Shown in pieces: positions 1 through 11,493 of a DNA stretch of 64,000 bases. The notes under the pieces were generated by a model, which was not told where the DNA came from, ran no database searches, and saw only the letters and a list, made by a program, of their open reading frames with translations. The stretch is from Phytophthora sp. 'mugwort' (Eukaryota; Oomycota; Peronosporomycetes; Peronosporales; Peronosporaceae), in NCBI GenBank assembly GCA_033558025.1, contig JAUCEF010000014.1, positions 3,658,001 through 3,722,000 on the forward strand. The letters are read 5' to 3'. Made by a program: the position numbers and the translations under genes. Position 1 is the stretch's first letter; each line of letters begins with the position of its first letter.

Positions 1-392
1 GCTTGAGCACTTTAAAAATGCCACTCTGCAGTTTTGTAGCCGTTTTCCGGGCCCAATGCGACCGACTTATATTTGTTGTGCGTTTCGTTACTAATTGTGA
101 GGTTGTGTGTACCGTAAAACCTGTGTAATATCCGACACACTTTTGACTTTGAGGTTTGGGTCCCTTAAAAATCGATAATTCACAATTCATACGGAAAAAC
201 AGAGGGGGGGGGGGGGGGGGTTACCCTGAGAACCCTCCCACCGCCGGGAACGATTATTATAACACAAAGTATTGCACTTGCCTTAGACGCTTACCTCTCC
301 TCTGCTCATCATGTCTACAATGTTTCTCTTCATCATCGATCTCACCAACCTCAGAATCAAGAATCTCTATTCGCTTTAGTTGCTCAGCGAGA
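1..392. other. No gene recognised; 17-bp poly-G run
   Basis: No convincing coding sequence. The only distinctive feature is an uninterrupted run of 17 G at 204-220. The interval lies just beyond the C-terminal end of the transposase remnant that follows on the minus strand, so it may be the end of that element, but I could not fix terminal repeats. Confidence 0.5.
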
Positions 393-760
393 TCATTTAG
401 ACGATGCCTCAAATGTTGGGTCGACACGTGGCACGGCGAGGACGCCCTTAAACCCGTTCAAGATCATCGAATCGGACAGCTCGTCCCACGCGCTGGCAAC
501 ACAGCCAACCAGTTCATCCCTGGACGGCGCCTTAACCACGCTGCCGCTCTCCTGGTTCGCCAGCTTATCCGTCAGCCAGTCGACCCAGCGTTGGCGCAGA
601 CGCTGCTTTAACGGGCGGTTCCAAGCAATGCCCGCCGGCTGTACAGCCGAGGGCGGCGACCTCGACCCGCACTGGTATACACATTGAGTTTCCAAGCTAA
701 TATGTCTTGGCAGGAGTAGTTGGAAGTTATTGTCGGCCACACCATAGACGCTGGAGTTTC
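393..760 (-). pseudogene. pogo/Tigger-like transposase, C-terminal remnant
   Basis: The minus strand encodes a short stretch resembling the region after the last catalytic Asp of pogo/Tigger-like (CENP-B-related, DDE_1) transposases. The signature is QPAGIAWNRPLKQRLRQRW followed by a spaced W...L pair and a closing GFKG. The same pattern occurs in two other remnants in this window (11494-13100 and 57700-59163). The part just upstream is out of frame and the catalytic core is not readable, so this is a dead fragment. Only family level is claimed. Confidence 0.55.
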
Positions 761-1892
761 GAGCTCTGCCGAGGCGATTCGTGGATGACTATTCCGAGTG
801 CTATGCAGCCTGCCGGTATATTGGTTGTTGGCAAAGGTAAGTGGGTGCAAGATAGTACCTTGTTCACTGCCCGCTGAAAGACGATAGAACACCGTCGCTT
901 TTCCCAGTCATCTCGACCGTTTACTTGAATGGTTTATCTTCTCGAACTGAAGGAGTCATAGCCGCTGTCAACAAACGCAACCCGTATAGCGACAACTTAC
1001 ACGTTCGTTGCGTCGGGGTACGTCAAAGGCATGTACATCGAATCCGTAGCTGGTGATACTCACATTCTGCGACGCACTCGAACCAGTCTGATGCCCGAGG
1101 AAGACTGTCTGCTTGCCCCAACGCTCCTTGGATTAGTCCTCAAGGAGGATTCGATTACGTTTATCGCAAACCTGCCGAGCCGAAACCGTACGCTTTTGCA
1201 GTTAGGCGATTCTTCTCAAAAGCTGGCTGCTTCACTACAATAGCTAACTTTGGTAGTTCACCGCCCTTTCAAAATCGTCTTGCTCCTAAACGTAGACAAT
1301 CAATCCCTTGAATTGGTCATGCGTATCCCATCCCTTGCCCACTCCTACCATCGCATCTTCATAGATAACGTCGGCGCCCAAATCGTCCTGCTGCTTCCTT
1401 CCTTGTGTTGTTTCTCGTCCTAAATCGACTCGGCGTCCTCGAATATCTCTAACACGTTGGCGAGCCAGTCGTCCCGCTCGGTGTGCTTTCGTCGACGCCG
1501 CTGGCGGCAGAGCACTTGGTCGGCTTAGCCTGGAACTCGGAGAGTAGAAGTGTACAGCGTTCACGACAGCAGTGTTCGTACGCGTCAACCTTCGACGTTG
1601 TAGCCACGGCAGCCTAAAATCCTGTCTTCGACCAGCAGTTCCGCGTAGAACGGGTTGATGATCAGGATCTACTTGAACATAGCGTCGTCATCGACCTCGT
1701 TGAATCTCAGTTAAGTCTTGGGTTTTTGGCGGACTGGGCGTCTGATTTATGGCTTGGCTGGGCCAGGACGGCTAACGGGTTGGTTGGCAAGTGCGGCTCG
1801 AAAGCCACATTCCAATGAATAAAAGCACTGATGCAACTACTAGTCGAGTTCCGACTGCAAACTGGTCGGTGTGTGTTTATTTAGTCCCAACA
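761..1892. other. No gene recognised
   Basis: Short open frames on both strands, including a 70-codon frame at 1031-1243 (+) and a 100-codon frame at 1286-1588 (-), show no domain I recognise and no paired frames suggesting spliced exons. Given the neighbours, decayed transposon sequence is the likeliest content. Confidence 0.4.
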
Positions 1893-2189
1893 CATTCCGC
1901 TCGCTGTTCCAGCTCACTGCGCTACTCCCATTGCCCTACCCCATTCCGCTCGCTGTTCCAGCTCACTACACTACTCCCATTGACCTACCCCATTCCGCTC
2001 GCTGTCCCAGCTCGTTGCGCCACCCCTACCTCGGTTGCACCCCGTTCGGCTCACTATTCTAGCACGCTGCACTACTCCTACCTTAGTTGCAACCCATTCC
2101 ACCCGTAGTACCAGCTCACTGCACTACTCCTACATCGGTCACAACCCGTTCCGCTCGCTGTTCCAGGTTGTTACACTACTCATATTGCG
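1893..2189. repeat. Degenerate minisatellite, about 6 units of 49-52 bp
   Basis: About six head-to-tail copies of a 49-52 bp unit, each beginning ATTCCGCTCGCTGTTCCAGC or a close variant and followed by a pyrimidine-rich stretch. The first two units are nearly identical; later ones diverge at many positions and differ in length. All three forward frames stay open only because the unit is pyrimidine-rich, so the overlapping frames are not evidence of coding. Confidence 0.8.
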
Positions 2190-3457
2190 TAAGGTGGCCG
2201 CCTTCGCTCATATCGTCAGCAATAGGCAGTCTTCGTCGGTGGGAGGGCGTCTCGATGCGTCGGCAGCAAAAAGTTGTTGCGCTAAGTACGTATTCATGTA
2301 ACCACAAAAATATAGCCAAGCGGAGGCCGGCTCGCTTCTATCGGGAGCAAAAAGTCAGTGTAGCCAACGGGACGCCGCATTCGCTGCGGTGGCAAAGTTT
2401 GACCAATCGCAGCACGAATCAGCCGGACCCGACTGTGACGGACGGACAACGATCTATCTTAGAGTATGTTACTAATTCCACGGACGAGTTGAGTACATGT
2501 ATCCACGATTCGGTTGTTCAGCCAGGTGCTAAGGAACGAAGTCATGTATACCGAGAGGAACAATTTCTTTATCCACTTGGATTATTCCTGGAGACGACTG
2601 CGAGCAAGCCACACACTTCTAAAGTTAAAATTCCGAAAATGGCAAATATCGCTTAACCGTTTGAGTTGTCTCTTGCATGTACCAGTGACAGGGACATCGT
2701 TTGGTCTTTTTGATCTTCACGATGAAGCTCCGTAGTGGCCTCTCGCCTGGTGGACGGACTGGAAGGATGGAACCTGCGTTCCGAAGAAGGTCAGACTCCC
2801 TCAGGAATCTGGAAACCGACCTGCTCCAAGTAGAAGCCCAAAAGTCTTATCAGTGGCCAGGTCAGAAGCCTCCAACCCGAACGGGGGTGCTTCCGTACGA
2901 CACGGGGTCTTCGTCTTTTGGCTTCCGATGGAGCGTGAGCTATGACATCGAAGCGTAGTGTAGCTTGACTTAGGAAAGATAGTGGGCGAGCCACACTTCA
3001 CGTCAGAAAAACGCAGTAATCCGTTTTGCAAATATTGGGGATTTTTGTTTTACTTGTTTAAGCATCGCGACTATCCCATAAGAAAATTCAAGTAAATATC
3101 CGCCTGGATAAGGTCATTCCTCACACTGAGATCCAACGTGTACATAAGGGCTCCTCACGTTAAAAAAAAACTGATAAACGTCTAGTGCCCTTCTATACAT
3201 TTGCGCGCTGAAAGTAGTCGGTAGCTGTTTGTTTGTCATTTGTTAAACCAATATCTATTATTGGGACTGACCATGCTAACCTAAGCGCCCATCTTCTGAT
3301 CGGGACCAGGCGCAAGTGGGGTATATTGGGTTCTTGGTTATGGTGATGTCATCATACAGTCCAACAGATCGTCGTTGCTTCCGAGCACGTCGAGTACATT
3401 ATATTTCCCCTAACTTACGATCAATAGAGAACATTATATCCGGATCGTAGGTCAAAA
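2190..3457. other. No gene recognised
   Basis: Overlapping short open frames at 2190-3031 show no conserved motif. 3032-3400 is relatively AT-rich. Nothing supportable was seen. Confidence 0.4.
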
Positions 3458-3509
3458 CCACCGCGATACGTTGGCGAGTCTGTCGAGACTCGCCAACGTA
3501 TCGCGGTGG
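3458..3509. repeat. Perfect 52-bp palindrome (24-bp arms, 4-base loop)
   Basis: Arm one (3458-3481) begins CCACCGCGATACGTTGGCGA. Arm two (3486-3509) is its exact reverse complement. The four bases between them are GTCG. There is no mismatch in 24 bp, and the sequence is GC-rich relative to its flanks. It could be a fold-back transposon end, the head-to-head joint of two terminal inverted repeats, or the stem of a hairpin RNA. Confidence 0.9.
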
Positions 3510-4070
3510 ATCCTTTTCAAAAAAGAATTTTTTTGTGATATAAAGGAGGTTAATGAAGCGGGGTGCAACCCAATAGACTAATTTTTGGCATTCGAGGCCG
3601 TTCGCAGTCAGGCTGATGGGCAACATTGGGAACAGCTGGACAGTCACATCAGTGATGTCTTGTTAATGGTAGGGCGCGCAGTCTGTCTGCAGCGTAGCGG
3701 CCTCGTAGACACAAAGGAAGCTAGACTTGTGATGTACTAACCAAAACTAGAACTTGTTCATTGCTAGGGTTATATTTCTCTCCGCGTAGTCTTGTCATGC
3801 GCAACATGCCGTGCACGCGACGGAAACCGTTAGCATGTGCACCATGAATAGCCAAAAATTAACCGTTGAACTCACGCGCCCTAACTTAGTGGCGCGTGGT
3901 TCGTCTTTTCCCCCTGTAGCCCTGGCTCCAGCTTGAATGACAGTGCTGCACTGCTAACTACCGCAGCGCTCGCTGCCTGTGCATTTTCCTGTTACGCCCA
4001 CCTCATTCATGCAAGACTTGGATGCCAGCCGCAATGTCTTCGACGTTTAGCGCTTGGCGGAGACCCTGGA
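3510..4070. other. No gene recognised
   Basis: No coding sequence recognised. This stretch lies immediately downstream (minus-strand sense) of the copia RNase H remnant and may contain a decayed long terminal repeat, but I found no matching partner copy. Confidence 0.35.
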
Positions 4071-4071
4071 A

Positions 4072-5570
4072 CCCTTAAGGTCCCAACGTCTTCGTGAAGA
4101 TATTGGCAGCGTTTTCCTCGCTCGAGACGTACTCCCCCGCAATCTTCTTCTTCTCCACGAACTTTTGACTTGTCTTAGCAAATCTCTTTATGCGCTGATA
4201 ATTTCCAGGTTCTCGCACACAGTGAGCGTGCTTTAGTTGTCCATGTAGAGCGCGGAGCTGCGACTTTTCACCCCGAATCGCTTTCAGCAACTTCCCATCC
4301 TATACCAAGTCTTCCACGACCATACTCACCGCAATCAGCTCCGAGCTGCACGTGCCAGTGGTTACTTTGTACTGCTGCTTGCTCTTGTACATGATCGTGA
4401 ATCCGTTCAGCCGCAGCATGTCTAGCCTATAATGAATCTACCGTATCCGGGGGCAGTTGGCACGATCCGCATCACTGAAAGCATCGACAGTCAGCGGAGC
4501 TACTTCTGCTCGGCGTCGTGCACGCCAAGCCGTAGGTTCGCGTAGCCCGAAGGTAGCGCAACGCACGCTTCACATGTATTTCTCCTCGGTATACGAGCGG
4601 CTGTACGGCGCCAACGTTCGCACCGCATTGACCAGTTCAGGCCACGTGCTAAATATTGCAGTACACCACCAACTCTCGGAACGGAAACTTCGGATCATTG
4701 ATTTTACTTTCATCTTCATCGATGTGTCTTTTCATTTTGCATCAACGGCGAAGCTGCTGGACGCGCCTCAGTCATGCCGAAGCGTTCCAGTACACGGTCA
4801 ATGTACGCCGTCTGCGAGATGCACAGCAATTCGTCTGGAACGTAGTGCACTTCCATTGCTAGCAGGTGCTTCACGCGACCGAGATCCTTCAACGCGAATT
4901 TTTACTGAGCTTACCGATCATGCTTTCAATATCCTCTTTTTTTCTCGATCAACAAATAATCTACGTACATGGTGATGTACACGACGCGGCCGTCCTGTCA
5001 TCGCTGGTACAGACCCACGTCAAACGCACACTGCTTCTAGCTAAGCTGTTCCAAGTAATCATGTACTCGTGCAATGTTTGGTACCACAAGCGCGAAGCTT
5101 GGTTTCAAGCCCTACACTCCTTTTAGCAACTCACACACTCGACCGCTTCCATCCAAGTACTCGTGCAGTGTTTAATACCACAAGCGCGAAGCTTGCTTCA
5201 AGCCATACATCCCTTTTAGCAACTCACACACTCGACCGCTTCCATCATCAAAGGACGCGGGCTGCTCCATGTAAATATTTGCACCCTCCAAACCCGTTGA
5301 GAAACATCGTGACAAAGTCTACATGATAACATTCATAGCCCAGCAGGAATGCGAGGATCAGCAGCACACACGGTTTCAATCCGCACGACAGGAGGATATG
5401 TATCCAGGTAGTCAACTCCGTACTTCTGTCCGCTGCCTTTTACTGCCAATCGAACTTTGAGACTGTCCACTAGCCCATTTTCATTGAGCTTGATTCTTAG
5501 CACCCCTGTTGTCTTCAAGATATTGCACGGGCGCTTTGGCCTTTCGGCCAGTCTCCAGGTGCCATTGACT
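4072..5570 (-). pseudogene. Ty1/copia retrotransposon pol remnant (RT and RNase H)
   Basis: Minus-strand fragments follow copia pol order. At 5333-5518 a reverse-transcriptase piece reads KVRLAVKGSGQKYGVDYLDT, close to the family pattern KVRLVAKG..QKYGVDY, followed by PPVVRIETV. At about 5060-5250 lies a decayed form of the family's YGLKQA...W segment. At 4075-4290 is the end of RNase H, with GEYVSSEENAANIFTKTLGP matching the family's ...ANIFTK.L. Between these the frame is broken by many stops and shifts. Gag, protease and integrase were not recognised, and no long terminal repeat pair was found. Confidence 0.8.
5064..5250. repeat. Tandem duplication, about 94-bp period
   Basis: Two adjacent copies (5064-5157 and about 5158-5250) share long blocks, for example ACCACAAGCGCGAAGCTTG and TTTTAGCAACTCACACACTC. 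They differ by a few substitutions. The duplicated piece lies inside the copia reverse-transcriptase remnant, so it arose in, or helped to break, that element. Confidence 0.8.
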
Positions 5571-6390
5571 ATGTGTCGGGAGTGTGGCAGCTTGTTCCTG
5601 CCGTCTCCTTCACTTATGTAGTCGCTCTGACCAGCTTGGCGATACCTTATGCGGTGGTCAAAATGTTCTTGCGCGCGCTATTGCACCCCAAAGCTCAGAT
5701 TTAATATATATATTCATTTCAAACATAACGGCCGCAGCCCCATTCGAGCTGATTGCCTGTATCGTCATTCCTCTGCCCAACTTCATGCCAGAGTCATCGG
5801 CATCATAAAAATTTTCTTTATTTTAATCCGCGAGTTGTGGCTCGGCTGGTCGTCTCGGAAGGACAAGCGGTCGGTCATGATGCGCGAGTTGCGTCGTGGC
5901 TGCTTCTATATGGCTGTCGTGCACGCGAACCACAATGATGTTAACCGTGTGCTGCAGCAACGGTCTCCAGTCGAAACTGTGGCGCAACAGATAATTCCAG
6001 CTAACTTAGTATTTAGAGCATCTCCACTGCGTCGCCCCAAAAGCTATCGCTAAAGCCGTATCTTGCAAGACAAGATAGATAAAATACCACATTTGGCGAG
6101 CCCCCCCCCCCAACCCGTGTCGCCCAAAACCAAAATTTCCAAAAGTGATCCCGGGTAATAAATGAGCTGACGAGCCCAAGTCGAGAAGGTGCTGAATGTA
6201 GCGCGTGTCGACGATGTTGCAGAAGCTGCTGTGCTTGTGGCGGCATCAGCGGCCATGAGAGCAGCGGCGTGTGAGAGTCCCGCGAAGAAGTGCAGAGGAG
6301 GTTCGCCTCGAGGCAAGGCCGCCAACATCGACCGTGGGCGGGAAGCCGCCGATCAGGTACTCTTTTAAAACTACTTTTCGCCATGATCAA
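5571..6390. other. No gene recognised; C11 run
   Basis: Short open frames without recognisable motifs. An 11-C run at 6101-6111 lies upstream of the Harbinger-like transposase. The segment may include the 5' end of that element. Confidence 0.4.
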
Positions 6391-7300
6391 TCTACCCTGA
6401 TAGACTTTTTCGGCGTCGCTTTCGGGTGCCTAGTCGGCGATTTGATCGCGTTCTGAACGCTGTCACCGAGACTGACACATATTTCACTTAGAGGCGAGAT
6501 TTTCCTTCAAGGCAGAAGGTCTCTGCAGCACTACGGATGCTGGTTTATGTTTTGTGCGCAGATGCAATGGACGATTATCCTCGCATCGCGGAGACAACTG
6601 CGTCAGAAGCCTTCGTACGCTTCGTGGAGGCGGCTCTAAAGTGTTTGGGGGAGGAATACGTCCACGAACCTACTGCTGCCGATATCGCGCGTCACACCGC
6701 CATTAATGCTGGCCGGGGCTTTCCTGATATGCTTGGTTCGCTGGATTACACTCATTGGGAGTGTCCAACTGCGTGGAGAGGCATGCATCAAGACCGTGAT
6801 GGCAGGACATCAATGATAATGGAAACTGTGGCCACGCAAAACCTTTGGATATGGCATTCGTTTGTGGGCGTACCCGGGTCAAAATACGATATAAATGTTG
6901 TTGATCGATCTCCATTCCTCGTTAATTGGCTGCGTGGTAGTGCTCTTGACTACGAGTACGTGATGAACGATAAGCAGTACAAGCGCTGTTACTTGCTGTG
7001 TGATGGAATTTATCCTGCATGGAGTGTTCTCGTGAAATCTATCGGCCAGCGAGAAGACATCAAAGAGAAATACTTTCGAATGTGCAGAAGAGTGTTTGCA
7101 AGGATGTCAAGCGCTGTTTTCGTGTGTTACGAGGTCGGTTTGCTACTCTCACACATCCTTCTTTGCTGTGGGAGCAAAACATGCTACAGAGGGTGTGGCG
7201 CTGTTGCGTTGTACTTCATAACATGACTATTGAGGATGACGAGAATGAGGATCCTGACGAATGCATTGCTCTTGTTCGTGCAGCTCAATAGCAAAGGAGA
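6391..7300 (+). pseudogene. PIF/Harbinger-type transposase, frameshifted
   Basis: The main frame (6537-7226) carries Harbinger/plant-transposon hallmarks: TASEAFVRF, then FPDMLGSLDYTHWECPTAW with the first catalytic Asp, LWIWHSFVGVPGSKYDINV, and LLCDGIYPAW with the second Asp. Near 7085 the homology moves to another forward frame (KDVKRCFRVLRGRFATL, then VVLHNM), so a frameshift is present. The third catalytic position, a Glu in the usual DVERxFG context, is Lys here (codon near 7108). Upstream of 6537 a recognisable N-terminal helix region is interrupted by stops. The element is therefore dead. The Myb/NAM-like remnant downstream probably belongs to the same transposon. Confidence 0.85.
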
Positions 7301-7976
7301 ACTTACCGTTTGATGTGTTGCTTATTGAGCTCTCACGCATTCAAATCCGAAGAGCACACACGGAGATTCAGAATGACCTGATCGAGCACCAGTGGAAGCA
7401 AAAGGAGCGCCGCGAGAGCGGGTTGCTCTGACTTAAATGTGGTTTGATAATTCAATGCACGTATGGTTTGATAATTCAACGCACATATTCATCGCATGCA
7501 CTACATGTTCATGTTTGGTTTTGTTGTGCTAGACTCATGTTGATCACGGCTACATTCCACCCGAGGTTTTGACACTGCTTACTTCATTCAGAGAATAGCC
7601 TGGTCACAACATCTCTTCCAATCTCCGCCTCTGCATTTGCGGACAGGCTAATACCTCCAACAGCACCCCCTTCTTCGACCGCGACAGCAGCATCCCCAAG
7701 CACCCCAACTTAGCCCCATTAACACCACGATCACGTTGGTTTGCCCGTCATGAATAGGTTTTTTGTTTTTTATTTGAAGCACTTAATGTCGACGCAACAT
7801 GAAGAGCTCTTGGTGTCTGGATCGAAATCACTGAGACACACAGTGAATGGAGCCACATTGTTAGCTTCTTGGATCGTATGAGTACGCTTAGGACCATCTC
7901 CTTCATGGCCTGGACAAGCTCCTTAATTGAATGTTCGGCCAGAGCAGTTATCTTGGCTTCAGCTTTGGCGATTTTG
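7301..7976. other. No gene; short direct repeat, Harbinger interior
   Basis: Lies between the transposase and the convergent Myb/NAM-like remnant. A short direct repeat (TGGTTTGATAATTCAA twice) occurs around 7440-7480. The minus strand at 7750-7976 reads as the C-terminal continuation of the neighbouring Myb/NAM-like sequence in a broken frame. Confidence 0.4.
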
Positions 7977-8402
7977 CTACCCTGTGGACGGCACAGTACC
8001 CGCTGAGCTCGCTGTGTCGGTGTTGGCCGGTGCGGTATTTTCGTTTGCTGGCTTCTCTACCAGGAACGATATCCAGAGCGGCTCCGTTTTCAGAAGGCTC
8101 CAGTAGTGCATCAACTTGAAAGGCTCGATCGTCTTGGCTTCGTCGTCGCCTTGCATGACCTTGTACGTGCACTGCGCTGCTTCTATTTCATTATCAATGC
8201 TGGCGCCGAAGCGACCTTCCACGTTTTCGAGAGCGCTGGCGAAGCGCTTAACATCGGCAGCGACCTTGGACCATTTACATTCCTTGATCCCCGTGTGGTG
8301 AATCCAGTGTATATAGAGGAGTTGAAGTGCATGCAGATGCGCTTTTAAAGTATTCCTGAGTTCTGGTTTGAATGCTTCCAGAAGTATGCTGCCTGCATTC
8401 AC
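7977..8402 (-). pseudogene. Myb/NAM-associated-like protein of a Harbinger element (partial)
   Basis: The 141-codon minus-strand frame contains a short helical block, WSKVAADVKRFASALENVEG, followed later by FKLMHYWSLLKTEPLW. The latter resembles the F..xHxW..L+..P+W motif of the NAM-associated/SANT-type proteins that accompany PIF/Harbinger transposases. The N-terminal Myb/SANT part expected upstream (8403-8560) is not in frame. Two-gene Harbinger elements with transposase and Myb-like protein on opposite strands are known, which supports the pairing. Function is inferred from family resemblance only. Confidence 0.5.
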
Positions 8403-9030
8403 CTAGCTCACACGCTGTCAGCCCGCGGACTTCTTCCCACCAGGAAACGCGAGACGCTGGTTTATCGCGGACCAAACAAAGCACGCCGGCTCGAGCGAGG
8501 CGCAAGCGTCAGGAAGACCTGCGCAAAACGGGCACGCACTTAACCGCACCTAGGGTGTAGCGGAGTAGAACAAGTCAAATAACACACAATACATTGACTC
8601 ACATCAGCTGCAATCTAGTCCTATCATCAACGCCGCTGCCTGCCTGTTGACGCTGCCTTGCGGAGCCTGTCGCTGCTGTCGAGTAAAATCTGCAGCCGGT
8701 GTCTTGCTTGCCGCCGCTGCCTTGCCGAGCCTGTCGCCGCTGCCGAGACGAGCTGTCGAGAAGGGTGGCGGGGCGGCGTCTGGAGTGCCTTTTTTAAAAA
8801 TGACAAGTGTTGCTGAACCCCAAGCCAGATGCTGCAGCTTTAGGGTGTTGCAAAATCAAGGTCAGCGTTGTTAAATCAGAGAAACATTGGCTGACAAGCC
8901 TGTCCTGTGACAAGCGGCCCACCTTTCTCGTGTGTTGGTACTAATGTGCCCTGCTTGGTGTTTGTGCTTCAGAGTTTGGGTATTTTTCGTATTTTGTCCG
9001 CGACGGGCTAAACGAGCAGACTGATAATTA
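8403..9030. other. No gene recognised; short repeats
   Basis: Contains a twice-repeated pyrimidine/purine motif around CTGCCTTGC.GAGCCTGTCGC (about 8648-8740). A perfect palindrome, CTGATAATTATCAG, lies at 9021-9034, and its half site CTGATAATT recurs at 9041-9049. These may be transposon ends near the neighbouring MULE remnant. Confidence 0.45.
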
Positions 9031-9089
9031 TCAGACATTTCTGATAATTGACTGATTTGGTTGAGCGCCACCAACGCGAAGGCGGCGCA

Positions 9090-9190
9090 ATGGAGAGGAA
9101 GCCATCCTTTTCAGAGGAAGAAGAGGCCCAGCTGTGCCGTTCATATCTGAAGGTTGGCACCGGCACCGCATCCGCACGTCCTCATCGAAG
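9090..9190 (+). pseudogene. Possible SANT/NAM-like N-terminal scrap
   Basis: An ATG at 9090 opens MERKPSFSEEEEAQLCRSYL, which resembles the start of Myb/SANT-like transposon proteins (F+..EE.QLCRSW). The homology fades within about 30 codons and the frame runs into unrelated sequence. It could be a nested fragment of a second Harbinger element. Weak call. Confidence 0.25.
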
Positions 9191-9394
9191 TGTGACGTGC
9201 CAACCACTACTCGGCATTCGCTGAACCTCCACACGAGCAAGGTGAACGCTATGTCGTGCCGTCACCATGAGTGCTTCGTGAATCCGGCCAACTTCAGGGT
9301 CGAAATACGAGGACAAGGCTTCGAGATAACTCGCACCACGTCCGCAGGTGGCTCTCCGTCATCGACGCCGAGGATGAACGCGATGCTGTCTCGG

Positions 9395-10946
9395 CTAGGC
9401 GAGTACTCGTGAAGCAGACAACTCCGTCATGATGGACAACTCCTTCAAGGTGGACGTGGAGATTGCCGGCTCGATGGCAAACGCTTTGCCACTCGCACTT
9501 TCAGCGGTGCAACATGTACGAAACTGGCCCAGGAGAGCGCCCATCTTGAGTCGGCTGTGCAGCGTGTACTGACGTTTGATTGTCCTGTTATACTGCTCGA
9601 CAGGATTCTTTGTAGTCGCCCAGTCGCGGGGAGTGTGAAATATTTGCCAGTTCGTGAAGCGCTGAGAAAGCCACTGTGTCTGAAAGCTGGTAGAGAAGGC
9701 CTCAGGACGCCGCAAGCACACGTGTCTTGGTCACCATAAAGGCGTTCTCGCTCAAGGCACAGTGCATGTCGTACACACCCGATATCACCGTATTCGCGTG
9801 CGAAGTCGGTAGCTCACGTGTCTTCTCGAACACCTTTGCGATTACGTGGTAAAAGCACATAAGATATTTGACTTGCGCGCCTTGTTCAATTCGTTGGCGG
9901 ATGCCGTTGAGCTGGACGACATCGGCGTCACCCATTATCAGCTTAACCTCAGCGATTTGCCTAGAAGCTACCGGTGTATCCGGCTGAGTGCAGCAAACAC
10001 TTCGGTATAGTGCACCTCAGCGCGCTGTGAGGACACGAACAGCGCCACGATATAGAATGCACGGTCACGGTCCGACACACAGACTATGATCACTGGGTAA
10101 CCGACATGGTTAAGCCTGAACATAGCATCAACGCGCAGCATCAGGGCGCCAGACTCACTATTTGCCCGTATCAGGAGGTGACTCCAACATTGAAAGGCCT
10201 GTGATCAGAGCCGACGCCAACAACAGGGTTCCCGTGGGAATTCCAATGCAAACGTAAAGCTTTCGTGCTGTGCTCATTCATCGAGCTCTCGAAAGAAGCA
10301 TCACGAATTAGCTTGCTCATATCGTCAACGTAGTTGTTGCTTCCCAACTTAGTGCTTGCGTAGTGCTGACAAAACCGCTGCATTGAGGCAGATCTTGCGG
10401 TGCAAGACTGACCTTGCGCAGAATTCCGTTCCGGGTGCGGACGGGTCTGAGCCCCTCCGCTGTCATATCTCGCGCGTACGCCTTCATCGTCGGCTTGAGT
10501 CGTGGTTTCGGCGTCGAGCGAATGCCGGTTACGTGCTTGCCCGTCTCGAGCATGTCGACAAGGTCGAGCTTTTGGGAGTGCAGCGTCTTCACTCTCCACG
10601 GACGCTTAACATAGGGCGCTTCTTCAGCGCAGGCTCGGCAGTTGCAACGCAGAAGCCGATACCGCATGTTGTGCGGCTCCATTACGTCACAATTCGTGCA
10701 TTCACCAGCTCGCTCGTGGTTATCTTTGACGGCTTCAGGGAGTCGAGCAATGTGTCGGCATCCTTCTGGGAGAGGCCGTTGGAGAGAGGGGTCCAGAGGA
10801 GTGACGGTGGCATGGTTCGGAAGGGTTGATGCGGTGACTAGGCAAGTGCTGTTCCGGTTCGGCAGTGAGTGGATATTAGATGCTTGGCGTTTGGTGCTGG
10901 TGGAATAAGTGGTGGTGGTGTGCTGACGTTTGGTGCCAGTGTACAC
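9395..10946 (-). pseudogene. MULE (Mutator-like) transposase, multiply frameshifted
   Basis: Minus-strand fragments occur in MULE order. An N-terminal region ends near 10480 with LKPTMKAYARDM and GLRPVRTRNGILRK. A stretch near 10350-10180 contains VDDMSKLIRDASFESS. A block around 10100 reads GYPVIIVCV in broken frame. At 9702-9935 is MGDADVVQLNGIRQRI followed by KYLMCFYHVIAKVFEKTREL, which carries a catalytic-region Asp and the transposase fold's H. At 9395-9721 is WQIFHTPRDWATTKNPVEQY followed by KRQYTLHSRLKMGALL. Several frameshifts and stops separate these pieces, so the gene is inactive. Long terminal inverted repeats were not identified. Confidence 0.75.
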
Positions 10947-11493
10947 AGTAAGGTATTGTTACTCTCTGTTTGGTGCCAGTCGTACAGTTTGTATACGCTT
11001 GTCAGTTTTATTGGTGTTGGTGTAACTTGTCTCCGTCGCGCGAAAGACCCGGTGAAAAAATAAAATACCAATTCTAAGATAATTCGCACTATCAAGCGCG
11101 ACGTGTGGAGATGCTCGTACTGTACATACATGTATGTACTACATGTATTGTCGAATGGCCACTTAGGCGCAGAGCAACAACAATTACTACATTCAATAAT
11201 GGGCAAAACTTGTTGAATATGGTACCGAATAACCTTTGTTATCGCACACAGTAAAGTGTACGTACAGAGACCAAATACCAACTGTCCTGTCTACCTAAAA
11301 TGGTCAACGACAGCCAGGCACATCCCTGTGGTTCTATGTGTCCTTGTGGTATTGTACGTCGTGCCGTACCGCTGTTGCAATACAGCTACAGCTTTGAAAA
11401 CACCTACTGGGGGCATGGCTAACGATAGACCATATGAAACTAACAAAAGTCTATTGATGCGCATCAAGCTCTGCAACTGTCCGAAATATGTCG
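10947..11493. other. No gene recognised; 18-bp palindrome
   Basis: No coding sequence recognised. A perfect 18-bp palindrome, GTACATACATGTATGTAC, lies at 11122-11139. The interval separates a MULE remnant from a pogo-like remnant and probably contains parts of their ends. Confidence 0.45.

Noticed and set aside
204..220. Poly-G run as a telomere or sequencing gap
   Set aside because: No TTTAGGG-type repeat is nearby and the sequence continues normally on both sides; other G/C runs (6101-6111, 56331-56339, 56472-56484) occur in transposon-rich DNA, and one is inside a hAT end.
1031..1243. 70-codon forward frame as a small gene
   Set aside because: No recognised motif, no initiator element, and the setting is decayed repeats.
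1893..2189. Regularly spaced repeats resembling a CRISPR array
   Set aside because: Units are contiguous and degenerate with no conserved repeat/variable spacer alternation, and the genome is eukaryotic. It is a minisatellite.
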